DNA from: Streptomyces sp. B93
GTDB taxonomy: Bacteria; Actinomycetota; Actinomycetes; Streptomycetales; Streptomycetaceae
Reading direction: 5' to 3'
Length of the DNA stretch: 64,000 bases
Assembly (NCBI RefSeq): GCF_018070565.1
Contig: NZ_JAGPXL010000001.1
Coordinates: forward strand, 434,001 to 498,000
Shown here: positions 1 to 9,758 of the stretch, one piece after another
Numbering within the stretch: the stretch's first letter is position 1
How the letters are laid out: each line of letters starts with the position of its first letter
Program-made: the position numbers and the translations under genes
Notes under the pieces: generated by a model
Database searches by the model: none
Seen by the model: the letters and a program-made list of their open reading frames with translations, nothing else
Told to the model about the DNA's origin: nothing

Positions 1-339
1 TGCACGCGTGCGGACACCTGGCGCGGTGACGGGACGCGGGTGCTGGCGCAGTTCCGGACGCCGGGCGGGCCGTACGGGGCGGTGGCGGCGAAGGCGTCGG
101 AGAGCCCGGCGTGCGGGGTGCGCGACCCGCATGTGCTGGCCGGGGTGCTGTGGAAGTCGACGGCGGGTGAGTGGTACCTGCTGGCGGCCGGTGACCGTGA
201 GACCGTGTCGGTGCGGACGACGGGCGGCCTGGAGGCGTCCGCGCGGGGCAGTCAGCTGACCGTGCGGGCGAAGGAGGGCGCGCGGGCCGAGCTGGAGGGG
301 TCGCTGTCGGACGGGCGGACGGTGTCCGGGCTGGGCTGA
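1..339 (+). CDS. 3-prime end of an unrecognised protein (partial)
   Basis: The frame is open from the first base and ends at TGA 337-339, so the start lies outside the window. The visible 112 residues contain WRGDGTRVLAQF near the start and a beta-rich, charged tail. I see no membrane segment or catalytic motif. GTG at 40 is an internal codon of this frame rather than a likely start, because the protein-like sequence continues upstream of it. Function not recognised. Confidence 0.55.
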   Translation, partial: CTRADTWRGDGTRVLAQFRTPGGPYGAVAAKASESPACGVRDPHVLAGVLWKSTAGEWYLLAAGDRETVSVRTTGGLEASARGSQLTVRAKEGARAELEGSLSDGRTVSGLG

Positions 340-385
340 GCACACGGCGCGCGGTCGCGGTACGAGGGTTCCCCAGGGGCCTACT

Positions 386-401
386 CGTCAGTATATTGAC
401 G
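386..401. promoter_or_regulatory. Imperfect palindrome upstream of the oxidoreductase
   Basis: Arms CGTCA and TGACG flank GTATAT in an otherwise GC-rich 118-bp gap. The AT-rich centre could be a -10 element, and the dyad could be an operator for the TetR gene that follows the oxidoreductase. Only the dyad is seen; the role is inferred. Confidence 0.3.
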
Positions 402-457
402 TTTCGTCTAACAAGGCTGCCGAGAGTGGCACGCTCGGGTGACCAGGGGAGCGTCTG

Positions 458-1480
458 ATGCGGATACCGAAGCTGGGGACCGCCGTGGCCGTCACGGCCG
501 CCGTACTGCTCGTGCGCCGGGCGGCGCGGGCCCGGCGCCCACGGGGCGCGACCGCCCCCGCGCCCCGGCCGCGCCCGTCGCGGTTGCTGGTGACCGCGCA
601 CGAGGAGATCGCCGAAGGCGTCGTCCAGCTCCGTCTGGAAGGCCATGACCTGCCCCGCTGGGAGCCCGGCGCCCATCTCGAACTCGTCCTGCCGTCGGGC
701 CTGGTGCGGCAGTACTCCCTGTGCGGTGACCCCGAGGACACCTCGTCGTACACCGTCGCCACCCGGCTGGTGCCGGACGGGCGGGGCGGCTCGCGCGAGG
801 TGCACGAGCAGGTGCGCGAGGGCATGGAGATCGAGGTGCGCGGACCGCGCAACCGCTTCCCGCTGACCGAGGCCGCCTCGTATGTCTTCGTCGCCGGGGG
901 CATCGGGATCACGCCGGTCCTGCCGATGCTGCGGGCGCTGCCCGAGGGGACCGACTGGCGGCTGCTGTACGGGGGCCGGAGCCGCGCCTCGATGCCGTTC
1001 CTGGAGGAGATCGAGAAGCTCGGCTCCTCCGACGGCGGCGGCCGGGTCACCGTCGTCGCCGAGGACGAGGACGGGCGGCCGGATCTGGACGCCTTCCTCG
1101 CCCGTCTTCCCGAGGGTGCCGCCGTCTACTGCTGCGGTCCGGAGGGGCTGATGGCGGCCGTCGAGGAACGGGTGCCGTCGGTGCGGACCGAGCGTTTCAC
1201 GCCACGGGCCGTGGGCGGCGGCGCGTTCGAGGTGGAACTGCGGCGCAGCGGCCGGACGGTGACCGTGCCCCCCGACACCAGTGTGCTGACCGCCGTGCGT
1301 ACCGAGCTGCCGGATACCGCCTCCTCCTGTGAGCAGGGCTGGTGCGGCACCTGCCAACAGCGGGTGCTGGAGGGCGAGGTGGACCACCGCGACGAACTGC
1401 TGACGGACGGGGAGCGGGCGGACTCGATGCTGATCTGCGTCTCCCGCGCCAGAAGTGATCGTCTTGTGTTGGACATGTGA
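458..1480 (+). CDS. PDR/VanB-family flavin and 2Fe-2S oxidoreductase
   Basis: A 340-residue electron-transfer reductase of the phthalate dioxygenase reductase/VanB type. An N-terminal hydrophobic stretch with many Arg residues (about 9-30) suggests a membrane anchor. The flavin site RQYSLCGD is near residue 88. The NAD-binding signature VAGGIGITPVLPML is near 146, and CCGP is near 226. The C-terminal plant-type ferredoxin domain has CEQGWCGTC plus a final Cys (LICVSRA). A GGGAGC ribosome site precedes ATG 458. Such reductases pass electrons from NAD(P)H to an oxygenase or P450, but no oxygenase gene is adjacent, so the partner is unknown. A TetR gene follows 68 bp downstream. Confidence 0.85.
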   Translation: MRIPKLGTAVAVTAAVLLVRRAARARRPRGATAPAPRPRPSRLLVTAHEEIAEGVVQLRLEGHDLPRWEPGAHLELVLPSGLVRQYSLCGDPEDTSSYTVATRLVPDGRGGSREVHEQVREGMEIEVRGPRNRFPLTEAASYVFVAGGIGITPVLPMLRALPEGTDWRLLYGGRSRASMPFLEEIEKLGSSDGGGRVTVVAEDEDGRPDLDAFLARLPEGAAVYCCGPEGLMAAVEERVPSVRTERFTPRAVGGGAFEVELRRSGRTVTVPPDTSVLTAVRTELPDTASSCEQGWCGTCQQRVLEGEVDHRDELLTDGERADSMLICVSRARSDRLVLDM

Positions 1481-1503
1481 GGAAACCGGTCGGCATCTAC
1501 GGT

Positions 1504-1515
1504 CGGACCGGTCCG
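1504..1515. promoter_or_regulatory. Perfect 12-bp palindrome before the TetR gene
   Basis: CGGACCGGTCCG lies 33 bp before the TetR ATG. A perfect dyad in this position suits an autoregulatory TetR operator, although short GC palindromes also occur by chance in such DNA. Confidence 0.3.
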
Positions 1516-1548
1516 TTCGCGGCCGGATCCGATCGGTAAGGTGTGTCC

Positions 1549-2238
1549 ATGACTACCGGGGTTCGCCGCAGATTGGCAGTCGAGGAGCGGCGGCAGCAGT
1601 TGATCGGCGTCGCCCTCGAACTGTTCAGCCGCCGCTCCCCCGACGAGGTCTCCATCGACGAGATAGCCTCCGCCGCGGGCATCTCGCGCCCGCTGGTCTA
1701 CCACTACTTCCCCGGCAAACTCAGCCTGTACGAGGCCGCTTTGCAGCGCGCCTCGGACGACCTGGCCAGCCGCTTCAGGGAGCCGCACGAAGGACCGCTG
1801 GGGGCGCGGCTGCTGCGGGTGATGCGCCGCTACTTCGACTTCGTCGACGACCACGGGCCGGGCTTCTCGGCGCTGATGCGCGGCGGCCCCGCGGTCGGCT
1901 CCTCCACCACCAACGCGCTCATCGACTCCGTACGGCAGGCCGCCTACGAGCAGATCCTCGCCCACCTCGGGGTCGAGGAACCGCCCGCGCGACTCGAACT
2001 CGTGATCCGCTCCTGGATCTCCCTCGCCGAGTCGACGGCGCTGATCTGGCTGGACGGCCGCCGCATCCCGCGCGCCGAGCTGGAGACCCAGCTGGTGCAC
2101 GACTTCGCCGCGCTGGCCGCCGTGAGCGCCGCGCACGACGAGGAGATGACGGCGATCCTGCGCCGCGTCCTGAAGGACGAGCCGGGCGAGGGCCCGTTCG
2201 GTGACCTCGCCGCCCGGCTGATCGCGCTGGCGTCCTAA
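1549..2238 (+). CDS. TetR-family transcriptional regulator
   Basis: A 229-residue repressor. The N-terminal helix-turn-helix reads SIDEIASAAGISRPLVYHYF and is followed by a GKLSLYEAAL helix, typical of TetR. The C-terminal part is a variable ligand-binding domain. ATG 1549 is preferred over in-frame GTG 1543 because GGTAAGG ends 7 bp before the ATG and would be too close to the GTG. Its stop codon overlaps that of the convergent tautomerase gene by two bases. Likely targets are itself and the upstream reductase (inference from position). Confidence 0.85.
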   Translation: MTTGVRRRLAVEERRQQLIGVALELFSRRSPDEVSIDEIASAAGISRPLVYHYFPGKLSLYEAALQRASDDLASRFREPHEGPLGARLLRVMRRYFDFVDDHGPGFSALMRGGPAVGSSTTNALIDSVRQAAYEQILAHLGVEEPPARLELVIRSWISLAESTALIWLDGRRIPRAELETQLVHDFAALAAVSAAHDEEMTAILRRVLKDEPGEGPFGDLAARLIALAS

Positions 2239-2594
2239 CCGGCTACGACCGCCTTCTGGTAGGACGCGTCCAGCTCGCGCACCTCGGCGGAGAGGTGCAG
2301 GGTGAGCCCGTCGACGGGCTCGATGTGCTTGCGGAGCAGGTCGACCACGGCCTCGGTGAGCCTGGCCTTGGTCTCCTCCGTGCGGCCGGGCAGCAGCGCG
2401 AGCGAGACGTTCACGATCGCGTGCCCCTCCGCCCCGGCCCCGACCGCCTCGTCCTCGGTGCGCAGGACCCGCGTCTTGCACGCCTCGGTCCGCGCCGCCG
2501 CGACCTCCACGACGACCGGGTGCAGCGCGAGCGCGAACTGCTCCCAGTCGACGTGGTCGAGGCGCGGTGAGCGTTCGACGGTGATCTGCGGCAT
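2235..2594 (-). CDS. 5-carboxymethyl-2-hydroxymuconate delta-isomerase-like tautomerase
   Basis: A 119-residue protein beginning MPQITVERS. The Pro directly after Met is the catalytic base in the tautomerase superfamily, and the size and the later IVNVSLALLPGRTEE stretch fit the CHMI branch (PF02962). The characterised E. coli homologue acts in homoprotocatechuate degradation, but no other gene of that pathway is here, so the physiological substrate is open. It stands alone, convergent with the TetR gene and upstream of pulA on the same strand. Confidence 0.75.
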   Translation of the reverse strand: MPQITVERSPRLDHVDWEQFALALHPVVVEVAAARTEACKTRVLRTEDEAVGAGAEGHAIVNVSLALLPGRTEETKARLTEAVVDLLRKHIEPVDGLTLHLSAEVRELDASYQKAVVAG

Positions 2595-2661
2595 GGGGTG
2601 AACTCCTGTTCCGACACCTGTGCGGGCAGGCTCAGCCTAACCGCGGATCACCGCCCCCTCC

Positions 2662-5600
2662 TCAGCGCGTGAACACCGCCACCGTCCGGCCCGGCACGGT
2701 GAACGTGCCGGTCCCGGCCTCGTACACCGCCTCCTTGACCAGGGCGTCCGTGCCGGAGGCCTGGACCGGGTGCAGGCGGTAGCCCGCGTCGGCCAGGGAG
2801 CCGGCCCGCTGCTCCTGGGTGTCCGGGGTGGCGTTGAAGACGACGACCAGGTCACCGAGGCGCATGGTGATCACGCCGGGTGTCTCCTCGGTGCCGGACA
2901 GCGGGAACGACAGCCGGGACTGCACCTGCGCGGCCGTGTCGAGGGAGAAGTCCTTCTCCGTCGTACGGATCTTGAGCAGGTCCCGGTAGGCGGCCGAGGC
3001 GCCGTCGATCTGCGGACAGCCGACGCCGACGGTTGTCAGCAGCGGCTTGGCGTACGGCCACTTGGACCGGTTGTCGGCGGCCATCGGCAGGCCCCGGCCG
3101 AAGCCGTTGCCGTCGGCGCAGTTCCAGTGGATGGCGTTGAACCAGTCGCCGCTGTCGTAGGAGTTGCGGTCCAGGGACTTAGAGCGCAGCAGGTCGGTGC
3201 CCGCCTGGGACAGGGCCGGGCCCTGCGAGAGGGTGGCCGTGGCCATGGCGAGGACCTGCATCCTGGCCCGGTCGGCGGCGCTCACCGAGGCGGGCAGCTT
3301 GAAGGCGAGGGCGTCGAACAGGGTCTCGTTGTCGTGCGCGTCGGCGTAGGCGAGGGCGTCGCCGGGCGCCGCCGCGTATCCGGCGGGCGAGCCGTTGTAG
3401 TCGACCTGGGAGCCCTTGACCTCCTCTCCGCTGGTGTCGGTGAAGGTGTAGTCGGCGAGGTTGCCGGACAGGCCGACCTTGATCAGGTCCTGGTAGTGCA
3501 GGAGGCGGGCCCTCTGCTGGGCCTCGGTGCCGTTGTCCGCGGCCGGGTTGGGCTCGGTGTAGAGGCCGGAGGCGAAGCCCTGGACACCGGGGTCCTCGTC
3601 GAAGGGGCCGCCGCCGCGCACGGCGTCACGGGCGCGGTCGGAGAAGGTGGCGATGCCGGTTCCGGCCATGTTCCGCTGGGTGGCCTGCTCGAAGCGGGCG
3701 TCGTCGGCGACCTCGCCGAAGTTCCAGCCCTCGCCGTAGAGGATGATCTTCTTCCCGTCGACGCCGTCCTTCTCGACGGTCAGCGCGTCGAGGGCCTCGC
3801 GGACGGCGAGGATGTTGGCCTTCGGGTGGTGGCCCATCAGGTCGAAGCGGAAGCCGTCGACCTTGTACTCCTTGGCCCAGGTGACGATCGAGTCCACGAC
3901 GAGCTTGCCCATCATGGCGTTCTCGGTGGCGGTGTTCGCGCAGCAGGTGCTGTTGGCCACCGAACCGTCGGCGAGCAGCCGCTGGTAGTAGCCGGGCACG
4001 ATCCGGTCCAGGACGGAGGTCTTCGCCTGCCCGCTGGCCGCGGTGTGGTTGTAGACGACGTCCATGACGACCCTCAGGCCGTCGTCGTTGAGGGCCTTGA
4101 CCATCTTGCGGAACTCAAGCGTGCGGGCCGTGCCGTCCGGGTCGGTGGCGTAGGAGCCCTCGGGGACCGTGTAGTGGTAGGGGTCGTAGCCCCAGTTGTA
4201 GGCGTCCTTCGCGGCGGCCCCGGCCACGCACTCCTGCTGCCGCTCGGAGTCGGCGGGCAGGGCGGCGAGGTCGCAGTCGACGGTGGTCTGGTCGCGCTTG
4301 TCCTCGGGGATGGTGGCGATGTCGAACGCCGGGAGCAGGTGCACGTACGAGGTGCCCGCCTCGGCGAGTTCGCGCAGGTGCCTGCTGCCGTCGCTGTCCT
4401 TGTCGGTGAAGGCGAGGTAGGTGCCGCGGTGGTCGGCGGTGGTGTCCGCCACGGAGAAGTCCCGGATGTGCAGTTCCTGGATCTGCGCGTCCTTCAGCGG
4501 CACCGCCTTCGGCTTGGCCAGGCCCGACCAGCCCTTGGGGGCCAGCGCCTTGTCGCCGAGGTCGACGACGAGGCTGCGCTCGGAGTCGGTGGTGAGGGCG
4601 ACCGAGTAGGGGTCGGTGACCTTGTTGGTGACGACCTCGCGGACGCTGGGCGCCCACACCTTGACGACGTACCGGTACGGCTGGTTCTTCCAGGTCCGCG
4701 GGCCGGTGACGGACCAGACGCCGGTGGTGTCGTTCCGCTTCATCGCGACGGTCTTCCCGCCGATCTCCAGGGCGACGTCCTGCGCCGTCGGCGCCCAGAC
4801 CGCCAGCGTCGGGCGGCCCTTGGGGAACGTCGGCCCGAGGTCGGCCCCGGTGGCGTCGTACAGGTCGTCGAGCACGCCACCGATCTGCACGCCCGTCGCC
4901 GCGAGCACCGCGCCGTTGGCGGCGACCTGGGAGACGACGACCTGCCCGCGCAGGGCCGCGCGGACCCGGTCGCGGTCGCGCGGGTCGACGGACCAGGCGG
5001 TGGCGTCCTCCAGGTGCGGGAACCTCGCCTTCTGCGCCTCGGTCAGCGTGGTCTTCGTCAGCCGCAGCCAGCGCTCGTCGGAGCTGGTCAGGCGGCCGTC
5101 CTCGGCCTTGATGGAGCCGGTGCGGGAGTACCGCAGCTGGGTGGAGGCGGCGGCCTCCGAACCGTTCCAGGCGAGGGTGTTCCGGTCCAGCCAGACGGCC
5201 TTGGACGTGGTCAGGTCGAGAGCGGCGGCGGAGCCCGCGGGCTGCGGCAGCAGGTACTTCTCCTCGCCGCCCAGCAGCCACACCTCGTGCCCGTTGGCCT
5301 TGAGGTCCAGGGCCTGGTCGGAGGGGAGGTCCTTCTCGTCGCCCTTGTGGATGATGTAGCTGAGGCTGGTGGCGCCGTCGGTGAGCGGCACCTCGAAGAC
5401 CGCGCCGTACGCGTCGGTCTCCACCGGCATCAGCGGCTTCGACCAGTCGGTGGGGTTCGCGGCGCCGGACCAGACGTGCAGGCCCCAGCCGTCGTAGTTG
5501 CCGTCGGCGCGGTGGTAGTGCAGTACGGCCTTGCCGGTGTCCTGCGCCGGGTAGTCGGGGCGCTCGGTGAGCACCGTCTCCTTGCCCTGCTCGATCCAGA

Positions 5601-8058
5601 CCTCACCGGTCTTCGTGACGTCGATGGAGCGGTCGGCGGCGACGTCCTTGTCACCGTCCTTGTCGATGACCAGGAAGCCGACGTCGGAGGCGCCGGGCTT
5701 CAGCTTGACGTAGGCGAAGGCGCCGTAGGCGTCCCGGCCGGTGAAGGGGTGGCTGTTCGGCCAGTCCGTGGCCTCGCCGTCGGCGAGGTCGCCCCACGCG
5801 TACAGGCCCCAGTCGTCGTAGTCCCCGTCGGCGCGCTTGTAGTGGACGATCGCGTGGTCGCGGGAGGACGCGGTGGGGACCTCGGGGGCGGGCGGTGTGC
5901 CGGTGGTGGAGGCGGCCGTGGCGCCGGCGGTGCGGCCCGCCGAGTCGATCACGACGGCCTTGTAGCGCAGGGCGGTGCCGGGGGCGACGTCCTTGCCGAT
6001 GGTGTGGGTGACCTTGTAGGGGGCGTGGTCGGCGGAGCCGAGGGTCTGCCACCTGCCGTTGCCGGTCTGCGCGGCGAAGACGACCCGGTTGAGCCGGCCG
6101 CCGTCGACGTCGGCGGTGACCTCGACCGTGCCGGTGGCGCCCGCTTCCGGGGCCTTCAGGGTGATGGTCGGCTTGGAGGCGGGCTTGGCGAGGGCGCCCG
6201 CCGCCTTCAACACGATGGCCGAGCCCGCCGGGACGGTGACCGTGACCTTCTTGTCGGCGCCGGACCTGACGGTGGCGTCGGTGCCGTAGAGGCCGCGGAA
6301 GGTCATGTTCGCGGAGCCGGTGGCGAAGGTGGCGGTCTTCGCGTCGTCGGCGTTGTTGAAGGCGACGAGGTACTCGGTGCCGGTCTTCGCGTCGGTCCGG
6401 GAGACGGCGTAGATCCCCGCCCCGTCGGCCGCGTAGCGCTCGGTCTGGACGCCGTCCGCGAGGGCCGGGTGCGCCTTGCGGAGCCCCGCGAGGGCGCTGA
6501 TCTGCCGGTAGAGCGGTGCGCTCGTGTCGTACGCGTCCTCGGCGTGGGTGCGGTCGGTGCCGAGCTGGTCGTCGTCGAGGTAGTCGGCGGTCTTCGACGC
6601 GAACATGGTCTGGCGGGCGTCCTTGTCGCCGCCCGCGCCGGTGAAGCCCTGCTCGTCGCCGTAGTAGATCACCGGGTTGCCCCGGTTGAGGAACATCAGC
6701 TCGTTGGCGAGCCCCGCGCGCTTGACCAGTTCGGCGTCGGTGGCGTCCGGGTCGTCCTGCTTGAGGAAGGTCCCGATGCGGCCCATGTCGTGGTTGCCGA
6801 GGAAGGTGACCTGCTCGTACGCGTTGGCCGTGCCGGACGTGTACTTGTAGTCGTCGCCGAACACGGACGCGAGGCGCTGGGCGCTGCCGCCCTGGGAGGC
6901 GTAGGCGCGGGCGGCGTCCTGGAAGGGGAAGTCGAGGGTGGAGTCCAGGCGGCCCTCGGTGACGTACGGGGAGGTGACGGAGGTGTCCGCCGAGTACACC
7001 TCACCGAACATGAAGAAGTCGTCGCGGCCCTTCTTCGCCGCGTAGGCGTCCAGCGCGGTGGCCCACTGGGTCCAGAACTCCATGTTGACGTGCTTCACGG
7101 TGTCGATCCGGAAGCCGTCGATGTCGAAGTCCCTGACCCACCGCTGGTAGATCTTCTCCATGCCCTCGACGACCTCGGGGCGCTCGGTCCACAGGTCGTC
7201 CAGGCCGACGAAGTCGCCGTAGGTGGCGGACTCCCCGGCCCAGGTGGAGTCGCCCCGGTTGTGGTACATCGTCGGGTCGTTGAGCCAGGACGGCACCTTG
7301 GCGTTCTTCTTCGCGGCCGGGACGACCGGGGTGCGCGGGAAGGACTCGGTGTCGACGGCCGGGAACTTTCGGGTGCCGTCCGCGTAGTCGGCGTCGTCGA
7401 AGGGCTTGCCGTCCTTGGTCAGGTACGGGAACGCACCCTTGGAGAGGTAGTCGTAGGACTTCTCCTCGTAGTCGACGACGTCGGCCGTGTGGTTGGTGAT
7501 GACGTCGAAGAAGACCTTGATGCCCTTGGCGTGCGCCTTGGAGATGAGGGTCTGAAGGTCCTTGTTGGTGCCGAAGTGCGGGTCGACCTGGGTGAAGTCG
7601 GTGATCCAGTAGCCGTGGTAGCCCGCCGAGGCGTCGGCTCCGGTGCCCTGCACGGGCTGGTTCTTGAAGAGGGGGGCGAGCCAGAGGGCGGTGGTGCCGA
7701 GGCCCTTGATGTAGTCGAGGCGCTGGGTGAGGCCCTTGAGGTCGCCGCCCTGGTAGAAGCCCTTGTCGGTGGGGTCGTAGCCGGTGGTGAGCCGGTTGCC
7801 GGTGAGGCCGCCCCTGTCGTTGCGGGTGTCGCCGTTGGCGAAGCGGTCCGGCAGGACGAAGTAGAACTGCTCGCGGGTGAGGTCGTTGCGGGCGGCCGTC
7901 TTCGCCAGCGCGGCGTCGGAGGGCGGCGGGGGCGGGGCGGCGGCCTGTGCGGCCAGGGGCTGGACCAGGGCCGCGGCGAGCGCGGCGGCGGTGACGGCCG
8001 CGATCCGTCCGGCATGCGCGGTGCGGCGCCTCGGGGGCACCGGCCATCTCGGTATCAC
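2662..8058 (-). CDS. pulA: Secreted bifunctional alpha-amylase/pullulanase
   Basis: A giant 1798-residue starch-degrading enzyme with two complete GH13 units. After a twin-Arg-like signal region (PPRRRTAH, then an Ala-rich core ending AAQAA) comes an amylase barrel with DVITNHT (~188), [10 protein letters not shown] (~314), GEVYS (~351) and GNHD (~421). Two CBM41 starch-binding modules follow ([17 protein letters not shown] ~735; [17 protein letters not shown] ~850). Next is a CBM48/N2 region ([15 protein letters not shown] ~1081). The type I pullulanase barrel has the signature [10 protein letters not shown] (~1286), [27 protein letters not shown] and DAHDNET. It should cut both alpha-1,4 and alpha-1,6 bonds outside the cell. 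GTG 8058 was chosen because AAGGAG lies 9 bp upstream; ATG 8088 is possible. Confidence 0.92.
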   Translation of the reverse strand: MIPRWPVPPRRRTAHAGRIAAVTAAALAAALVQPLAAQAAAPPPPPSDAALAKTAARNDLTREQFYFVLPDRFANGDTRNDRGGLTGNRLTTGYDPTDKGFYQGGDLKGLTQRLDYIKGLGTTALWLAPLFKNQPVQGTGADASAGYHGYWITDFTQVDPHFGTNKDLQTLISKAHAKGIKVFFDVITNHTADVVDYEEKSYDYLSKGAFPYLTKDGKPFDDADYADGTRKFPAVDTESFPRTPVVPAAKKNAKVPSWLNDPTMYHNRGDSTWAGESATYGDFVGLDDLWTERPEVVEGMEKIYQRWVRDFDIDGFRIDTVKHVNMEFWTQWATALDAYAAKKGRDDFFMFGEVYSADTSVTSPYVTEGRLDSTLDFPFQDAARAYASQGGSAQRLASVFGDDYKYTSGTANAYEQVTFLGNHDMGRIGTFLKQDDPDATDAELVKRAGLANELMFLNRGNPVIYYGDEQGFTGAGGDKDARQTMFASKTADYLDDDQLGTDRTHAEDAYDTSAPLYRQISALAGLRKAHPALADGVQTERYAADGAGIYAVSRTDAKTGTEYLVAFNNADDAKTATFATGSANMTFRGLYGTDATVRSGADKKVTVTVPAGSAIVLKAAGALAKPASKPTITLKAPEAGATGTVEVTADVDGGRLNRVVFAAQTGNGRWQTLGSADHAPYKVTHTIGKDVAPGTALRYKAVVIDSAGRTAGATAASTTGTPPAPEVPTASSRDHAIVHYKRADGDYDDWGLYAWGDLADGEATDWPNSHPFTGRDAYGAFAYVKLKPGASDVGFLVIDKDGDKDVAADRSIDVTKTGEVWIEQGKETVLTERPDYPAQDTGKAVLHYHRADGNYDGWGLHVWSGAANPTDWSKPLMPVETDAYGAVFEVPLTDGATSLSYIIHKGDEKDLPSDQALDLKANGHEVWLLGGEEKYLLPQPAGSAAALDLTTSKAVWLDRNTLAWNGSEAAASTQLRYSRTGSIKAEDGRLTSSDERWLRLTKTTLTEAQKARFPHLEDATAWSVDPRDRDRVRAALRGQVVVSQVAANGAVLAATGVQIGGVLDDLYDATGADLGPTFPKGRPTLAVWAPTAQDVALEIGGKTVAMKRNDTTGVWSVTGPRTWKNQPYRYVVKVWAPSVREVVTNKVTDPYSVALTTDSERSLVVDLGDKALAPKGWSGLAKPKAVPLKDAQIQELHIRDFSVADTTADHRGTYLAFTDKDSDGSRHLRELAEAGTSYVHLLPAFDIATIPEDKRDQTTVDCDLAALPADSERQQECVAGAAAKDAYNWGYDPYHYTVPEGSYATDPDGTARTLEFRKMVKALNDDGLRVVMDVVYNHTAASGQAKTSVLDRIVPGYYQRLLADGSVANSTCCANTATENAMMGKLVVDSIVTWAKEYKVDGFRFDLMGHHPKANILAVREALDALTVEKDGVDGKKIILYGEGWNFGEVADDARFEQATQRNMAGTGIATFSDRARDAVRGGGPFDEDPGVQGFASGLYTEPNPAADNGTEAQQRARLLHYQDLIKVGLSGNLADYTFTDTSGEEVKGSQVDYNGSPAGYAAAPGDALAYADAHDNETLFDALAFKLPASVSAADRARMQVLAMATATLSQGPALSQAGTDLLRSKSLDRNSYDSGDWFNAIHWNCADGNGFGRGLPMAADNRSKWPYAKPLLTTVGVGCPQIDGASAAYRDLLKIRTTEKDFSLDTAAQVQSRLSFPLSGTEETPGVITMRLGDLVVVFNATPDTQEQRAGSLADAGYRLHPVQASGTDALVKEAVYEAGTGTFTVPGRTVAVFTR

Positions 8059-8161
8059 AGGCGTGAACTCCTTGCGATTACGGCTCATTCGGGTCCGACC
8101 CCTGCGCCACGCCGACGGCTGCGTCGCCGGGCGCCCGCGTGACCGTATCGCCGCCGCAACA

Positions 8162-8172
8162 CTTGCAGCAAG
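8162..8172. promoter_or_regulatory. MalR-type half-site pair upstream of pulA
   Basis: CTTGC-A-GCAAG is a dyad of the same CTTGC/GCAAG half-sites found upstream of malE, malR and the amylase gene. It lies about 105 bp before the pulA start, so pulA is probably in the MalR regulon (inference). Confidence 0.45.
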
Positions 8173-8210
8173 GGTCGTGAAAGCAACGGTAAGGAATTTC
8201 ACGACCCTTG
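8169..8210. terminator. Perfect 14-bp inverted repeat between amylase and pulA
   Basis: Arms CAAGGGTCGTGAAA (8169-8182) and TTTCACGACCCTTG (8197-8210) are perfectly complementary with a 14-nt loop. It begins 26 bp after the amylase stop, so it can terminate that transcript. Its outer edge shares bases with the CTTGCAGCAAG dyad, so an operator role is also possible. Confidence 0.6.
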
Positions 8211-8235
8211 CCCGGAGACGGCCGCTACGGCGGTG

Positions 8236-9615
8236 TCAGCAGCTGGACTTGCCCGCGTAGACCGCGAGCGCCGTGTTGCCGCCGAGGGTGGCCGTGAGCT
8301 GGCCGGAGCCGTTCACGGTCACGGTGGTGTTGTTCTGGACGTTGCAGTACGTGCCCGCGGGGAGTGAGGTCTGGTACGTGCGGCTCAGGCTGCCCGGCTC
8401 GTGGTTGATGGCGACGAAGCCCTTGCTGCCGCGGCCGAAGGCGATGGCGTCGTTCCCGTTGTCCCACCAGTTGGTGACGGCCTGACCTCGGGTGGCGTTG
8501 CGGAAGGCGACCATGCGCTGGATCTCCGGCCAGGCGTGCTGGCACTTCCAGCCGTCCTGCCAACAGGCGTTGACGGTGCCGCCGTTGGGCGGTCCGGCGT
8601 CGTGGTCGGTGAACTCGTAACCGGAGTTGATGTCGGGGGCGCCGTAGGGCCAGGCCAGCATGAAGACGTTGGCGAGGGTGTAGGTGGCGTTGTCCTTGTA
8701 GCTGAGCGTGGAGCCGTTGCGCTCGGTGTCGTGGTTGTCGACGAAGACGCCCGCGACGGAGCTGTTCAGGTAGCCCCAGCCCTCGCCGTAGTTCTTCAGG
8801 TAGGCGAGGTTCTCGTTGTTGAAGACCCGCTTGAGGTCGAAGGCGTAGCGGAACTCCTGGACGTCGCCGGTGCCGGTGTACTCGGAGGGCTGGACGGCCT
8901 CCCCGGCGCCGTAGATGGCCTCCTGCTTCCAGTACGCGTTCGGGTTGCTCAGCCGGGACTTGATGTTGGCGAGGTCGGCGGCGGGCATGTGCTTGGCGGC
9001 GTCGATGCGGAAGCCGTCGACGCCGTAGGACAGGAGGGTGTTGAGGTACCCGGCGATGGCCGAGCGGACGTACTCCTCGCCGGTGTCCAGGTCGGCGAGG
9101 CCGACGAGTTCGCAGTTCTGGACGTTCCAGCGGTCCTGGTAGTTGTTGACCTGCGAGGTGCAGTTGTCGAAGTCGTAGGAGGAGTACAGGCCGGGGTAGT
9201 CGTACTTGGTGTACGACGAGCCGCCGGTTCCGGTGCCGCTGCCCGCGGACATGTGGTTGATGACGGCGTCGACGACGACCTTCACCCCCGCCGAGTGACA
9301 GGTGTTGACCATGTCGCGGAAGGCGTTGGTGTCGCCGAGGCGCCCGGCGATCCGGTAGCTGACGGGCTGGTACGAGGTCCACCACTGCGAGCCCTGTATG
9401 TGCTCGGCGGGCGGGGAGACCTGGACGTAGCCGTATCCGGCGGGGCCCAGGCGGTTGGTGCACTCGGTGGCGACCGAGGCGTACTTCCACTCGAAGAGGA
9501 CGGCGGTGACGTCCTTGGTGCCGGGCGGGGAGGCCTGTGCACTAGGCGAGTTCATGACAAGGGCGGTGGTGGCGGTCGCCGCCGCCAGCGCGCCCGCGAG
9601 GATTCTGCGTGCCAT
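8236..9615 (-). CDS. Secreted alpha-amylase (GH13)
   Basis: A 459-residue endo-acting amylase. The signal peptide is [20 protein letters not shown], ending near PSAQAS. The mature start [14 protein letters not shown] is typical of Streptomyces amylases. Catalytic motifs are DAVINHM (~113), [10 protein letters not shown] (~197), a GAGEAV region carrying the acid-base Glu (~234) and [11 protein letters not shown] (~290). The C-terminal part is a beta domain with no separate starch-binding module. ATG 9615 is chosen because the signal peptide starts there and AAGGA lies about 9 bp upstream. Products would feed MalEFG. An exact 9-bp dyad upstream suggests MalR control. Confidence 0.92.
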   Translation of the reverse strand: MARRILAGALAAATATTALVMNSPSAQASPPGTKDVTAVLFEWKYASVATECTNRLGPAGYGYVQVSPPAEHIQGSQWWTSYQPVSYRIAGRLGDTNAFRDMVNTCHSAGVKVVVDAVINHMSAGSGTGTGGSSYTKYDYPGLYSSYDFDNCTSQVNNYQDRWNVQNCELVGLADLDTGEEYVRSAIAGYLNTLLSYGVDGFRIDAAKHMPAADLANIKSRLSNPNAYWKQEAIYGAGEAVQPSEYTGTGDVQEFRYAFDLKRVFNNENLAYLKNYGEGWGYLNSSVAGVFVDNHDTERNGSTLSYKDNATYTLANVFMLAWPYGAPDINSGYEFTDHDAGPPNGGTVNACWQDGWKCQHAWPEIQRMVAFRNATRGQAVTNWWDNGNDAIAFGRGSKGFVAINHEPGSLSRTYQTSLPAGTYCNVQNNTTVTVNGSGQLTATLGGNTALAVYAGKSSC

Positions 9616-9643
9616 GTGGGGAGTTCCTTCGACGTTGAAGGTT

Positions 9644-9664
9644 CTTGCTGAAACATTCAGCAAG
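9644..9664. promoter_or_regulatory. MalR-type operator of the amylase gene
   Basis: Perfect inverted repeat CTTGCTGAA - ACA - TTCAGCAAG, centred 39 bp before the amylase ATG. The CTTGC/GCAAG ends match the half-sites at malE and malR, so repression by the LacI-family MalR is the simplest reading. Confidence 0.65.
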
Positions 9665-9687
9665 GGTTGCGTGACGCAGATGTTAAA

Positions 9688-9715
9688 CGCCCGCCGCCCC
9701 AAAGGGCAGCGGGCG
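9688..9715 (-). terminator. Terminator of aglA
   Basis: Arms CGCCCGCCGCCC and GGGCAGCGGGCG pair with one mismatch around a 4-nt loop, 43 bp after the aglA stop. On the minus strand the hairpin is followed by GTTTAAC. Confidence 0.6.
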
Positions 9716-9758
9716 GTACCGAATTCAATTGAAAATCTTGCGGCGCACCTCGTGGGCG

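Noticed and set aside
1126..2481. A 451-residue minus-strand frame across the reductase, TetR and tautomerase genes
   Set aside because: Arg/Gly-rich shadow crossing three supported genes.
2770..8142. A 1790-residue plus-strand open frame opposite pulA
   Set aside because: It is the antisense of a motif-complete enzyme. Its translation is low-complexity Val/Gly/Ala/Asp, as expected from GC-rich third positions on the opposite strand.
8059..8202. Longer N-terminus for pulA (MKFLTVAFTT...)
   Set aside because: It would translate the hairpin/operator region, and the strong AAGGAG site lies downstream, before GTG 8058.
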